Counted from the first letter of the stretch, positions 16,354-24,453 are shown. The stretch is 36,455 nucleotides of DNA from Myroides odoratimimus (GCF_030326305.1 NZ_JACAKB010000030.1:1-36455), one strand, 5' to 3'. Numbers and translations: made by a program. The notes: generated from the sequence alone by a model not told the origin.

Positions 16354-16864
16354 TATGACTTCTATTAGTAAACACTAGTAGAGGATTTAGCAAAAGACAT
16401 TTTATAGGTTATTTGCCTATCTATTTTTATAGATATGGATGATTAGATAGTTCATTCTAAAACTAGCAATAGATAGATCAATGAACAGTAATTACGCAAT
16501 GCAAATCGGAATTAGTACTATAATCATACGATAGTATAATGATAGCGCTATAGAAAGAGTTATGGCTTAGAATCTTTTTGTAGTATTTAGCTAATACTGT
16601 TTCTTGGTTTGTGTTCTGTAGAGTATGTGTTATGTTTCCTTTAGTTACCTATGATGTCTTTTGTTGTAACGAAAGTCTTCTTTTGCAAAATGGTTAATTG
16701 TCAGCAATTAAGAAGCCTTTAGTTCGTTAATCATTTCTTTTTTAGCTTTTAAGTATTGAATAAGTCAATATTTACCTTCTTGATTTTTTGGATAACAATG
16801 AATCAACAGACATTCTATTGCCTTTATCTGTGGCTAAAAAAGAAAAACTAAACGTAAAATAACA
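16354..16864. other. Long intergenic region upstream of the SulP gene
   Basis: No convincing gene in 511 bases. On the minus strand between about 16813 and 16640, short segments in shifting frames look coding-like (MSVDSLLSKKSRR, then LIQYLKAKKEMINELKAS, then NHFAKEDFRYNKRHHR), but each is cut by stops. They may be remnants of a decayed gene. No clear TAnnTTTG promoter for the SulP gene was found. Confidence 0.4.
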
Positions 16865-18406
16865 ATGACAAAAAATATGAGTATGGCAGCACTTAAGAAG
16901 AGTGTTGCTCCAGGCCTTGTGGTCTTTTTAGTCGCACTTCCACTGTGTTTAGGAATTGCGTTAGCTTCTGGTGCACCCCCTATTGCAGGTATTATTTCAG
17001 GTGTGGTAGGAGGAGTAATAGTTGGATTACTGAGTAATTCAAATATTAGTGTAAGTGGTCCAGCAGCAGGTTTAGCGGCTATTATATTAGGAGCTATAAC
17101 GGAGCTAGGATCATTCGAATTATTACTTACAGCAGGTATTATTGCAGGAGTTTTACAAGTGATATTAGGATTGTTAAGATCAGGTACTATTGCCAACTAT
17201 TTTCCATCAAGTGTAATAGAGGGGATGTTAGCAGGTATTGGGTTAGTGATTTTAATTAAACAATTGCCATTGGTTTTTGGAGTAGATGCTTTAGGTGATA
17301 TCACCTCTTTTGCATCTGTCCAGTTGGGTACGGTGATTATTACTGCTATTTCATTAGCCATATTATTACTGTGGAATAAGATGAAGTGGACTAAGAAAGT
17401 TTCTTTTTTACCAGCAGCTTTAATTGTAGTGGTAGTCGGTATTTTGATTAACCAGTTTTGGATTGCTACAGGTAGCTCTTTAGCTATCGAACCATCGAGA
17501 TTAGTGTCAATCCCTATGTTTGATAGTTTATCAGATATCAGTTCCATATTTGTTTTTCCAGATTGGACAGGATTTGCTAATCCTGCTGTATGGATGATTG
17601 GAGGGACTATTGCTATTGTGGCTTCTATTGAAACCTTATTGTGTATTGAGGCGACAGATCGCTTAGATCCATTGAAGAGACATACAGATACTAATAGAGA
17701 GTTAAAAGTACAAGGGATAGGGAACATTCTAAGCTCTATGATAGGAGGACTTCCGATGACTTCTGTAGTAGTACGTTCTTCTGCTAATGTGAATGCAGGA
17801 GGATTGTATAAAGCATCAGCAGTCATTCATGGTATTTTCTTATTAATAGCAGTTATCTCCTTGCCTTTAGTATTAAATATGATCCCTTTAGCATCTTTAG
17901 CGGCAGTATTAATCTTAGTAGGGTATAACCTAGCTCGTCCAGCTATTCTTATGCACTTTTGGCATAAAGGATACACACAGTTTATTCCTTTTATCATCAC
18001 ATTTATTATGGTAGTAGTAACAGATTTACTTGTTGGCGTACTTGTAGGTATGGGAGTGAGCGTATTATTCTTACTAATCGGAAATGTAAGAAAAGCATTC
18101 TCTATGCATCGTCAGATGAAACAAGAACAAGTAATATATACCTTGACTTTGGCAGAAGAAGTATCGTTCTTGAACAAGACAGCGATTAAAAACAGACTTT
18201 ATCAATTGCCAGATAATTGTCACTTGGCTATAGACGCAAAGCGTATGGGGTATATCCATGTAGATGTCTTAGAGCTTATAGAGACGTTTATAAATGAAAA
18301 GGCAAAAGAAAAAAACATACTGATTACAACAACAGGTTTTCACAAAGAAGTGAAAGTATCAGGAGACCAACAAAACATTATTTTATCACATAGAAAAACT
18401 ATTTAA
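16865..18406 (+). CDS. SulP-family anion transporter, probable bicarbonate importer
   Basis: A 513-residue protein. The N-terminal 400 residues are hydrophobic, with SulP motifs: VALPLCLGIALASGAPP, NISVSGPAAGLAAI and SSVIEGMLAGIGLVI near 120, and SLPLVLNMIPLASLAAVL. The last ~85 residues form a degenerate STAS-like domain (VSFLNKTAIKNRLYQLPDNC). SulP proteins carry sulfate, bicarbonate or other anions in the inner membrane. A beta-carbonic anhydrase gene begins 2 bases after the stop, a pairing known from bicarbonate-type SulP loci, so bicarbonate is the likely substrate. Confidence 0.88.
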   Translation: MTKNMSMAALKKSVAPGLVVFLVALPLCLGIALASGAPPIAGIISGVVGGVIVGLLSNSNISVSGPAAGLAAIILGAITELGSFELLLTAGIIAGVLQVILGLLRSGTIANYFPSSVIEGMLAGIGLVILIKQLPLVFGVDALGDITSFASVQLGTVIITAISLAILLLWNKMKWTKKVSFLPAALIVVVVGILINQFWIATGSSLAIEPSRLVSIPMFDSLSDISSIFVFPDWTGFANPAVWMIGGTIAIVASIETLLCIEATDRLDPLKRHTDTNRELKVQGIGNILSSMIGGLPMTSVVVRSSANVNAGGLYKASAVIHGIFLLIAVISLPLVLNMIPLASLAAVLILVGYNLARPAILMHFWHKGYTQFIPFIITFIMVVVTDLLVGVLVGMGVSVLFLLIGNVRKAFSMHRQMKQEQVIYTLTLAEEVSFLNKTAIKNRLYQLPDNCHLAIDAKRMGYIHVDVLELIETFINEKAKEKNILITTTGFHKEVKVSGDQQNIILSHRKTI

Positions 18407-18408
18407 TT

Positions 18409-19032
18409 ATGAATTCATTTACAAAAGAAATATTAGCAAATACAACACCAGCACAAAGCTTAGAATTATTATTAGAAGGAAATAACCGCTTTGTAAATAA
18501 CTTGAAGTTTAACCGAAACTTCTTGCACCAACTACAAGAGACTAAGGATGGTCAACATCCCCATGCCGTTATTTTGAGCTGTATGGATAGTCGTGCGCCA
18601 CTAGAGCATGTATTAGATCAGGGGATAGGAGATATCTTTAGTTTAAGAATAGCAGGTAATGTATTGACAGATGAAGTAATCGGAAGTATGGAGTATGCCT
18701 GTAATGTAGTTGGTAGTAAATTAATCATGGTATTAGGACACAGTAGATGTGGTGCTGTGACAGGTGCATGTAATCACACAACTTTAGGTAAACTAGACAC
18801 TATATTAGAACGCATCCACCCAGTAGTAGATAAAGTTCGCCAAAAACACAGTAATGAAGATTTGTCAGCATCAGAATTAGTAGAGTTAGTGACGATGGAG
18901 AATGTAAGAACGATAGTCGCACAGTTACAAGAAGTGAGTCCTTCGTTGACTAAATTGATTGCTGAAGAAAAAATAGGTGTAGTAGGAGCTTATTATGATG
19001 TAGTAAGTGGGAAGGTTGAATTGATCTGTTAA
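18409..19032 (+). CDS. Beta-class carbonic anhydrase
   Basis: A 207-residue enzyme interconverting CO2 and bicarbonate. Zinc ligands are Cys58 (in SCMDSR, with Asp60 and Arg62), His111 and Cys114 (GHSRCGAV), the standard beta-CA set. IFSLRIAGN is also conserved. It is co-transcribed with the SulP transporter and followed by a terminator. The pair probably supplies bicarbonate to carboxylases during growth at ambient CO2. Confidence 0.95.
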   Translation: MNSFTKEILANTTPAQSLELLLEGNNRFVNNLKFNRNFLHQLQETKDGQHPHAVILSCMDSRAPLEHVLDQGIGDIFSLRIAGNVLTDEVIGSMEYACNVVGSKLIMVLGHSRCGAVTGACNHTTLGKLDTILERIHPVVDKVRQKHSNEDLSASELVELVTMENVRTIVAQLQEVSPSLTKLIAEEKIGVVGAYYDVVSGKVELIC

Positions 19033-19057
19033 GATTATTATTGATTAGAGGAGAAAG

Positions 19058-19084
19058 GGGTGTCATTCGTGATACCCTTTTTTT
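19058..19084 (+). terminator. Terminator of the SulP-carbonic anhydrase operon
   Basis: An 8-bp stem GGGTGTCA / TGATACCC with a TTCG tetraloop is followed by T7. It also touches the stop codon of the convergent toxin gene. Confidence 0.85.
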
Positions 19085-19376
19085 ATACAGGATACTTATC
19101 ACTGTTCTGAGAAGTATTAAAAACAGCTACTATATGTATCATTTGCTTATAAGGATCGACTCTAAAAAAAATGACATACGGAAATTTCTTAATAGAAATA
19201 ACTCGTATGTCATTGTATCTTATCTGAAAGAAAGGATTACTTTTTAATACCTTCAATGTTTTATCAAATTCTTTTTTAAAGGAATTTAGAATACGTTTAG
19301 ATATCAAAAAATAATACTCAAATATAGCATCTAAGTCATGTATAGCACTTGGAAGTATAACTATATTATAAGTCAT
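19083..19376 (-). CDS. RelE/ParE-family toxin
   Basis: A 97-residue protein beginning MTYNIVILPSAIHDLDAIFE. A longer upstream frame exists but would overlap the antitoxin deeply, so the ATG at 19376, overlapping it by 11 bases, is chosen. The features are those of the ParE/RelE fold: an N-terminal strand, helix SKRILNSFKKEFDKTLKVLK, then RYNDIRVISIKKFPYVIFFRVD and IHIVAVFNTSQN. Members cleave mRNA on ribosomes or poison gyrase; which applies here cannot be told. It is the second gene of the module, as is usual for antitoxin-first systems. Confidence 0.82.
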   Translation of the reverse strand: MTYNIVILPSAIHDLDAIFEYYFLISKRILNSFKKEFDKTLKVLKSNPFFQIRYNDIRVISIKKFPYVIFFRVDPYKQMIHIVAVFNTSQNSDKYPV

Positions 19377-19581
19377 ATTTTTTGTATAGTTCATTAAGTG
19401 CCTTATCAAGAGAAATATAACTCTCACTAGGTTCTGCAAGCCTTTGTTCTAAGATGCCTTGTTGTTCTAGAGTTAGGTTAAGGTCATTAATCTGTTCACT
19501 ATAATCAGCACCAATTATCTCAAGAAACTCTTGAAATACTGCTTTTTTATCATTTGGTATTATGACGTGATAGTTTATCAT
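19366..19581 (-). CDS. Antitoxin partner of the RelE/ParE toxin
   Basis: A 71-residue acidic protein (MINYHVIIPNDKKAVFQEFL...) encoded just before and overlapping the toxin. Its C-terminal half (LDKALNELYKKYDL) fits an amphipathic helix that would wrap the toxin. No clear DNA-binding motif is visible beyond a short N-terminal strand. The identification rests on size, overlap and the toxin's identity. Confidence 0.7.
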   Translation of the reverse strand: MINYHVIIPNDKKAVFQEFLEIIGADYSEQINDLNLTLEQQGILEQRLAEPSESYISLDKALNELYKKYDL

Positions 19582-19625
19582 AGCGTATGGGTTAAGTTGT
19601 TGATAATTAATTGTGTACTCTTCTA

Positions 19626-19633
19626 CAAAGGTA
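19626..19633 (-). promoter_or_regulatory. -7 element of the toxin-antitoxin promoter
   Basis: On the minus strand TACCTTTG matches TAnnTTTG, about 45 bases before the antitoxin ATG. No well-spaced -33 TTTG was found. Confidence 0.45.
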
Positions 19634-19759
19634 TTTATTTTTATTTGATAATTATTTATATATTCAAATATTTACTAATTTATGTAATCTACTTAAGTAA
19701 GGTAGACTATTTATGATAAGTGTACATTTATAGTAGTATGAGATAGCTTTAGCTTTGAA

Positions 19760-19803
19760 TGAGTCCGTAGTGAGTCCGTTATGAGTCCGTACTCACTCCG
19801 TTA
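19760..19803. repeat. Four tandem 11-bp units
   Basis: Three successive units TGAGTCCGTAG, TGAGTCCGTTA and TGAGTCCGTAC are followed by a fourth degenerate unit TCACTCCGTTA. The unit core TGAGTCCGT is invariant in the first three. The role is unknown; iteron, regulator-binding array or mobile-element scar are possible. Confidence 0.85.
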
Positions 19804-19824
19804 TTTTATAGAAAATAACGGAGT
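19795..19824. repeat. Perfect 13-bp inverted repeat
   Basis: ACTCCGTTATTTT (19795-19807) and AAAATAACGGAGT (19812-19824) flank the 4-base loop ATAG. The left arm overlaps the last 11-bp unit. There is no T-tract after it, so it is not an ordinary terminator. Confidence 0.85.
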
Positions 19825-19982
19825 CATTACACTATCATAATAGAGATAGTAGAGAAAGATGGAAAACTTAGTCAGAATGAAAGTCAAGGATAGCTCTTCT
19901 TTTGTCTTTTCAGTCTATAAAAATGTTGATTCACACTTGTTTATTTATCTTATATGCTGACTTTTTTTTAATTTGCAGGAAC

Positions 19983-20008
19983 CTAAATATATTCAATATT
20001 ATATTTAG
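19983..20008. promoter_or_regulatory. Perfect dyad in the leader of the six-gene detoxification operon
   Basis: CTAAATATA / TATATTTAG, 9 bp perfect with an 8-base spacer, ends 20 bases before the first ATG. A -7-like TTAATTTG lies just upstream at 19968-19975. It may be a repressor operator or a leader hairpin. Confidence 0.45.
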
Positions 20009-20028
20009 TTCACTTAGAATGACACAGA

Positions 20029-20583
20029 ATGAGAGAATTTATATTTGACCATATTGAAACTTCCCGTTTTAAATTGCGAATACTAGAAGCAGAGGCTTAT
20101 CAAAACTTTTTAAGATTAGCTACTGCAGAAGAACTTTTGCATTATATAGGTATCCCTGAAGAGGAAGTAGAACAAGAAAAAACAAAAGCAGCCTATGGCT
20201 TCCGAACTTATAATAAATCATATTTGATGTTTTTAATCATTGATAAAGAAACAGAGGATATATTAGGATATTGTGGGTATCACACTTGGTATTTAGAACA
20301 TGATAGAGCTGAGATAGGATATGGACTATATAGTGATTACTCAAAAGGAAAAGGTGTGATGAGTGAAGTTTTAAACACAGTATTGAATTATGGATTTGAA
20401 ATTATGCAATTAAGACGAGTAGAGGCCTTTATTAGCCCAGATAATATAGCTTCCTTAAATACAGTGAAGAAGTTTGGATTTACTAGAGAAGGACAATTGA
20501 GAAGTCATTATGTAAAAGGAGGACAGATAGAAGATTCTGTTGTCTATAGCTTATTATACAAAGAATACAATAAATTAAAGTAA
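20029..20583 (+). CDS. RimJ/RimL-type GNAT acetyltransferase
   Basis: A 184-residue GNAT enzyme. The N-terminal SRFKLRILEAEAYQNFLRLA, acetyl-CoA loop YSKGKGVMSEVL and downstream ISPDNIASLNTVKKFGFTREG are typical of the RimJ/RimL branch. Members acetylate protein N-termini or small molecules; RimL and the MccE C-terminal domain acetylate processed microcin C and so detoxify it. It is the first gene of a six-gene co-directional run (gaps of 2-19 bases) that includes an MccF-like peptidase. Substrate inferred only. Confidence 0.88.
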   Translation: MREFIFDHIETSRFKLRILEAEAYQNFLRLATAEELLHYIGIPEEEVEQEKTKAAYGFRTYNKSYLMFLIIDKETEDILGYCGYHTWYLEHDRAEIGYGLYSDYSKGKGVMSEVLNTVLNYGFEIMQLRRVEAFISPDNIASLNTVKKFGFTREGQLRSHYVKGGQIEDSVVYSLLYKEYNKLK

Positions 20584-20592
20584 CAAGAAGAT

Positions 20593-21438
20593 ATGAAAAT
20601 TAGAAGTCTTAGAGAAGTAAGTGTACGCGAGCTCACAGAAGTATTTAATGATTCATTTTCAGATTATATACTTCCCTTTCACTTAACAGAAGATAGCTTG
20701 GCATTTAAACTTAATAGTGAATTGGTTGATTTAGACTATTCTATTGGGGCGTTTGATAAGGGTAAGTTAGTTGCTTTTATGCTAACAGGAGTGAAAAGAG
20801 TAGATGAGCAAACCTATTACTATAATGCAGGTACAGGAGTGAGACCAGCTTATAGAGGCCAGCGGTTAGTCGCTCAGATGTACAGTTATGCTATTCCTAT
20901 TTGGAAAGAAGCCGGGAGTAGTGTAAATCTATCCCTTGAGGTCATTAAAGGAAACGATAAAGCTATTCGCGCTTATAGGGCTCAAGGATATAATATAAGT
21001 AGAGATTTATTGTGCTTTAAAGGGCAACCACGTGAGATGCATTATAAAACAGCTAATATTGTAATAGAAGATGTAGAGCAAGTATGTTGGAAGACGGTTC
21101 TTCCATTTTGGGATATTCAACCAAGTTGGCAAAATTCAATCGCTGTATTAGAAAAAGCTAAGGAAGACATTCGATTTAAAGTGGCTAAAATGAGAGGTAA
21201 TATTGTGGGGTATGTAATCTATCACAAAAGTAATGGGAAAATATTTCAATTAGCAGTGGACAAGACTCATCGAAATAAAGGAATAGCAAAACTTCTAGTG
21301 AATGATGTGGTCAATATTTTGGAAACCCCTATTCTGATTACTAATGTGGATGATAAAGGAGTGGATTTCATCTCGTTTTTAAAGAGAATAGGCTTAGAGC
21401 ACTATATTACTCAACATGAGATGATCATGAAACTATAG
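20593..21438 (+). CDS. Double-domain GNAT acetyltransferase
   Basis: A 281-residue protein with two GNAT-like halves. Residues about 1-135 contain VRPAYRGQRLVAQMYSYAIP and the N-D-K-AIRAYRAQGY signature. Residues about 150-281 contain a second acetyl-CoA loop, VDKTHRNKGIAKLLVND. Only the second half has a canonical RxxGxA loop; the first reads RGQRLV and may be structural. Gap of 9 bases from the previous GNAT gene. The substrate is unknown; a small-molecule resistance role is plausible from context. Confidence 0.82.
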   Translation: MKIRSLREVSVRELTEVFNDSFSDYILPFHLTEDSLAFKLNSELVDLDYSIGAFDKGKLVAFMLTGVKRVDEQTYYYNAGTGVRPAYRGQRLVAQMYSYAIPIWKEAGSSVNLSLEVIKGNDKAIRAYRAQGYNISRDLLCFKGQPREMHYKTANIVIEDVEQVCWKTVLPFWDIQPSWQNSIAVLEKAKEDIRFKVAKMRGNIVGYVIYHKSNGKIFQLAVDKTHRNKGIAKLLVNDVVNILETPILITNVDDKGVDFISFLKRIGLEHYITQHEMIMKL

Positions 21439-21457
21439 GTAAGGAGATTATAAGTAT

Positions 21458-22504
21458 ATGAGGACAAGATTAATAAAACCAAAGAAATTAAAAGTAGGAG
21501 ATACAGTAGCTACAATTTCTTTGTCATGGGGTGGGGCAGGTGAGTTACCACATCGTTATCAAGTAGGAAAAGCTCGATTAGAAAACATATTTGGACTTAG
21601 AGTCATAGAGACACCTCATGCTTTAGAATCAGCAGCATGGATTTATAATCACCCAGAGGCAAGAGCTCAGGATCTAATGAATGCATTTAAGGACCCGGAA
21701 GTAAAAGCTATTATTACCAATATAGGGGGAGATGAGAGTATTCGATTATTAAAGTATATAGATTATGACGTGATAAGAAATAATCCAAAGATATTTCTAG
21801 GATTCTCAGATAGTACAGTAACACATTTTATGTGCCTAAAAGCAGGATTGAGTTCTTTCTATGGTACTTCGTTATTAGTGGGATTTGCGGAGAATGGTAC
21901 AATGCACGATTATCAGATACAAGATATCAAACGAACACTGTTCGATGTAGAGCCAGTAAATATAGTTTATCCAAATACAGAAGGTTGGACTACAGAGTAT
22001 TTAGATTGGTTTGATGTGAGCTTACAAAACACTAAACGCAAGTTGATTCCATGTGAAGGGTGGCGCTATGTGAGAGGAGATAAAAGCGTACAGGGGACTT
22101 TAATTGGCGGATGCATGGAAGTATTAGAAATAATAAAAGGAACGGAGCTTTGGCCAGAATTAGATGTGTGGAAGGGAAGTATATTGTTTTTAGAAACTTC
22201 TGAAGAAAAGACAGCTCCTCTTTATATAGAGCGTTGGTTAAGAGGGTATGCAGCAATGGGAATTTTAGAGGTGGTAAATGGAATTATAGTAGGAAGGCCT
22301 TATGACAATATGTATGCTGAGGAATATGAACAAATACTACTTAAGATACTTGATGAAGAAGGCTTAAGTACACTACCAGTGATAACACAGATGGACTTTG
22401 GTCATACATGTCCAAGTTTTACTTTACCTTATGGTTGTATGGCTGAGATAGATAGTATTAATAAACGTTTCTCTATTCTAGAGAGCGCTGTAATAGATAG
22501 ATAA
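21458..22504 (+). CDS. S66 peptidase, LD-carboxypeptidase/MccF-like
   Basis: A 348-residue serine peptidase of family S66. The expected triad is visible: Ser117 in LGFSDST, Glu246 in LFLETSEE and His316 in DFGHTCPSF. Near-identical spacing is found in MccF, which cleaves the amide between aspartate and nucleotide in processed microcin C. The other branch trims tetrapeptides of recycled murein. Its length, position beside RimL-like GNATs and tRNA-editing and deaminase genes favour the MccF-like detoxifying role. No signal peptide is visible, so it is cytoplasmic. Confidence 0.88.
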   Translation: MRTRLIKPKKLKVGDTVATISLSWGGAGELPHRYQVGKARLENIFGLRVIETPHALESAAWIYNHPEARAQDLMNAFKDPEVKAIITNIGGDESIRLLKYIDYDVIRNNPKIFLGFSDSTVTHFMCLKAGLSSFYGTSLLVGFAENGTMHDYQIQDIKRTLFDVEPVNIVYPNTEGWTTEYLDWFDVSLQNTKRKLIPCEGWRYVRGDKSVQGTLIGGCMEVLEIIKGTELWPELDVWKGSILFLETSEEKTAPLYIERWLRGYAAMGILEVVNGIIVGRPYDNMYAEEYEQILLKILDEEGLSTLPVITQMDFGHTCPSFTLPYGCMAEIDSINKRFSILESAVIDR

Positions 22505-22507
22505 AAT

Positions 22508-23038
22508 ATGTTTTATGTCAGTGAAGTATCATTAGAACGACCGTCAATATATCTTTCTGGATTACAAGAACAAACTTATGATGTGTTGTCAAAGCTTTCT
22601 ATGACTTGGCAAAGAGTTGAAACAGAGGAGGAAATTACAATGGAAGATTGTTTGTTGATTAACGAGAGGTTAGATATGAATATGGTCAAAACACTTTTTT
22701 TGTGCAATAGACAGAAAACGATGTTTTATCTATTTATTACATTAGGAGATAAGCCTTTTAATAGTAAAGTATTTAGTGAGGCTTTAGGCATCTCTAGGGT
22801 TTCGTTTGCACCAGCAGAGATGCTATACGAAAAGATGGAGACCAAGGTAGGAGCAGCATCTATATTAAGAGAATCAACTAGCAATATTCAATTAGTATTT
22901 GATCAAGATATTTTGGATCAACCTTTTTATGGCTGTAGTGATGGAACTACTACTCATTATTTGAAATTGCATACAACAGATATAATTAATAAGTTAGTTC
23001 CTTTCTTAAATAGAGACTTGCTAACAATTAAACTATAA
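22508..23038 (+). CDS. YbaK/ProX-type aminoacyl-tRNA deacylase
   Basis: A 176-residue protein resembling the editing domain family (PrdX/ProXp/YbaK). Matching features are TYDVLSKLSMTWQRVETEEE, MVKTLFLCNRQKTMFYLFIT, LGISRVSFAPAEMLYEKMETKVGAAS and the late VFDQDILDQPFYGCSD. Such enzymes hydrolyse mischarged Ala- or Cys-tRNA(Pro) and related aminoacyl-tRNAs. Three bases separate it from the peptidase gene and two from the next gene. In this cluster it may repair tRNAs mischarged by an analogue. The catalytic Lys of the family is not unambiguous here (Lys at NRQK). Confidence 0.75.
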   Translation: MFYVSEVSLERPSIYLSGLQEQTYDVLSKLSMTWQRVETEEEITMEDCLLINERLDMNMVKTLFLCNRQKTMFYLFITLGDKPFNSKVFSEALGISRVSFAPAEMLYEKMETKVGAASILRESTSNIQLVFDQDILDQPFYGCSDGTTTHYLKLHTTDIINKLVPFLNRDLLTIKL

Positions 23039-23040
23039 TT

Positions 23041-23763
23041 ATGGAAGATCAATTATACCAAAATGTAGATCTGGTTCAATTTTACGATTATGACAACTTA
23101 TGGGACAATGAAGAAAAGTATATACAACTAGCAGATAAAGCTAAAACAGTTTTAGATCTAGGATGTGGAACAGGGCGATTAGCTACTGTCTTATCAGAAA
23201 GAGGAAAAGATGTCGTAGGGGTGGAGTATGCTCAAGCGATGCTAGATAAGGCAAAGAAAAGAAGTTCAGAAGTAAAATGGGTTCAAGGAGATGCAAGAAC
23301 TATTCGCTTAGAGCAGAAGTTTGATTTGATTATTTTATCAGGTCATGTATTTCAGGTTTTTTTGACGAAAGAAGATCGTTTGGCTGTCCTAGAAACAGTT
23401 AAAGAGCACTTAAATAAAGGAGGTAGGTATATCTTTGATAGTAGAAATCCGTTAGTAAAAGATTGGTTAACCTGGACAAAAGAGGAGTCTATACGTCAAT
23501 TTAAACATCCTCTGCATGGACAAATCACAGCGTGGAATACTTATGAAGGAGATGCAAAAGGATTGACTTATACAACTTATTATAGTATTGATAATACACA
23601 AGAGAGTTTTAGTTCACAATCTATGATTGCTTTTCCTAGCTTTAATGAGATAGGACAATTAGTAACTGATGCAGGACTGGGAATAGCAGAAGTATTTGGC
23701 GATTGGGAATTTAATAGGTATAGTGAACATAGTGAGGAAATAATATGGTATGGATATGCCTAA
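23041..23763 (+). CDS. Class I SAM-dependent methyltransferase
   Basis: A 240-residue Rossmann methyltransferase. Motif I is VLDLGCGTGRLATVL near residue 38, followed by VVGVEYAQAMLDKAKKR, a motif-II-like QGDARTI, and LILSGHVFQVFL with LNKGGRYIFDSRNP. The substrate is not specified. Its place in the run suggests small-molecule modification rather than rRNA methylation, but rRNA or tRNA cannot be excluded. Confidence 0.85.
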   Translation: MEDQLYQNVDLVQFYDYDNLWDNEEKYIQLADKAKTVLDLGCGTGRLATVLSERGKDVVGVEYAQAMLDKAKKRSSEVKWVQGDARTIRLEQKFDLIILSGHVFQVFLTKEDRLAVLETVKEHLNKGGRYIFDSRNPLVKDWLTWTKEESIRQFKHPLHGQITAWNTYEGDAKGLTYTTYYSIDNTQESFSSQSMIAFPSFNEIGQLVTDAGLGIAEVFGDWEFNRYSEHSEEIIWYGYA

Positions 23764-23775
23764 TAAAAAAAATAA

Positions 23776-24174
23776 ATGGAAGCAAAGGAATTAAAGCAAA
23801 TTGCTCATAAGTATGCAAAGTCAGTTGAATTAAATGACTTTGTTGCGTATGGTAGTGTGGCGGCAGCTATTGAGACTATAGACGGTAATATATATACAGG
23901 GATTAGCATTGATACTGCTTGTTCTATGGGATTCTGTGCAGAGCATGGAGCAATAGCAGATATGCTAAAGCATGGAGAAAATAGAATAAAACGTGTAGTA
24001 GCTGTAACTGAGAAGGGAGAGGCTGTACCTCCGTGTGGAAGATGTAGAGAGTTTATGACTCAATTAGCGCAAGATAATGAAAATGCAGTCGTAGAAGTAG
24101 AAGATGATCACTATGTAACTTTAGGATCGCTTATACCTTATGATTGGAAGAAAGGAATGAAGCGAAACTGGTAA
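23776..24174 (+). CDS. Cytidine deaminase superfamily, blasticidin-S-deaminase-like
   Basis: A 132-residue zinc enzyme. Zinc ligands are Cys54, Cys87 and Cys90 with catalytic Glu56 (CAEHGAI and PPCGRCREF). Fungal blasticidin S deaminase is about 130 residues with ligands at Cys54, Cys88 and Cys91, and also has a VA(S)AA-DG-I-TG stretch like VAAAIETIDGNIYTG here. The free nucleoside deaminase motif FPVGAA is absent. It may therefore deaminate a cytosine nucleoside antibiotic; ordinary cytidine salvage remains possible. Last gene before a terminator. Confidence 0.85.
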   Translation: MEAKELKQIAHKYAKSVELNDFVAYGSVAAAIETIDGNIYTGISIDTACSMGFCAEHGAIADMLKHGENRIKRVVAVTEKGEAVPPCGRCREFMTQLAQDNENAVVEVEDDHYVTLGSLIPYDWKKGMKRNW

Positions 24175-24198
24175 AGATGTACTTTGCTATTCGATTAT

Positions 24199-24231
24199 AA
24201 AAGACTTTAGTATATACTAGAGTCTTTTTTT
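24199..24231 (+). terminator. Terminator of the six-gene cluster
   Basis: A long stem AAAAGACTTTAGTA / TACTAGAGTCTTTT (one G-T pair) ends in T7. It lies 25 bases after the deaminase stop. Confidence 0.8.
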
Positions 24232-24420
24232 GTACGATCCCTTTTTTACGAATAATTTATTATGTGTTTATCAATTTTATTAGTTCACTATTAAACTATG
24301 TTTATTTAGTAGTAAAATCACATAAAGTGATTATTTAACAAATATAAGAAAATGAGATTGTTAAATATTAGTTATAATGTACAGTTGTTCACTGATTGTG
24401 AATTTATTCTGATGTTTTGT

Positions 24421-24453
24421 TTTGGATAATACATATATGTGAGCATATATTTG
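24421..24453 (+). promoter_or_regulatory. Promoter of the first lipoprotein gene
   Basis: TTTG (24421-24424), 21 bases, TATATTTG (24446-24453). This places the transcript start near 24460 and rules out a start at 24417. Confidence 0.65.

Noticed and set aside
16834-17826. Two long minus-strand ORFs inside the SulP gene (120 and 209 aa)
   Set aside because: They mirror a strongly supported SulP coding sequence and lack their own promoter or family features.
19531-19716. 61-aa plus-strand ORF antisense to the antitoxin
   Set aside because: Repetitive Ile/Tyr/Leu composition from AT-rich DNA, and it crosses the antitoxin promoter.
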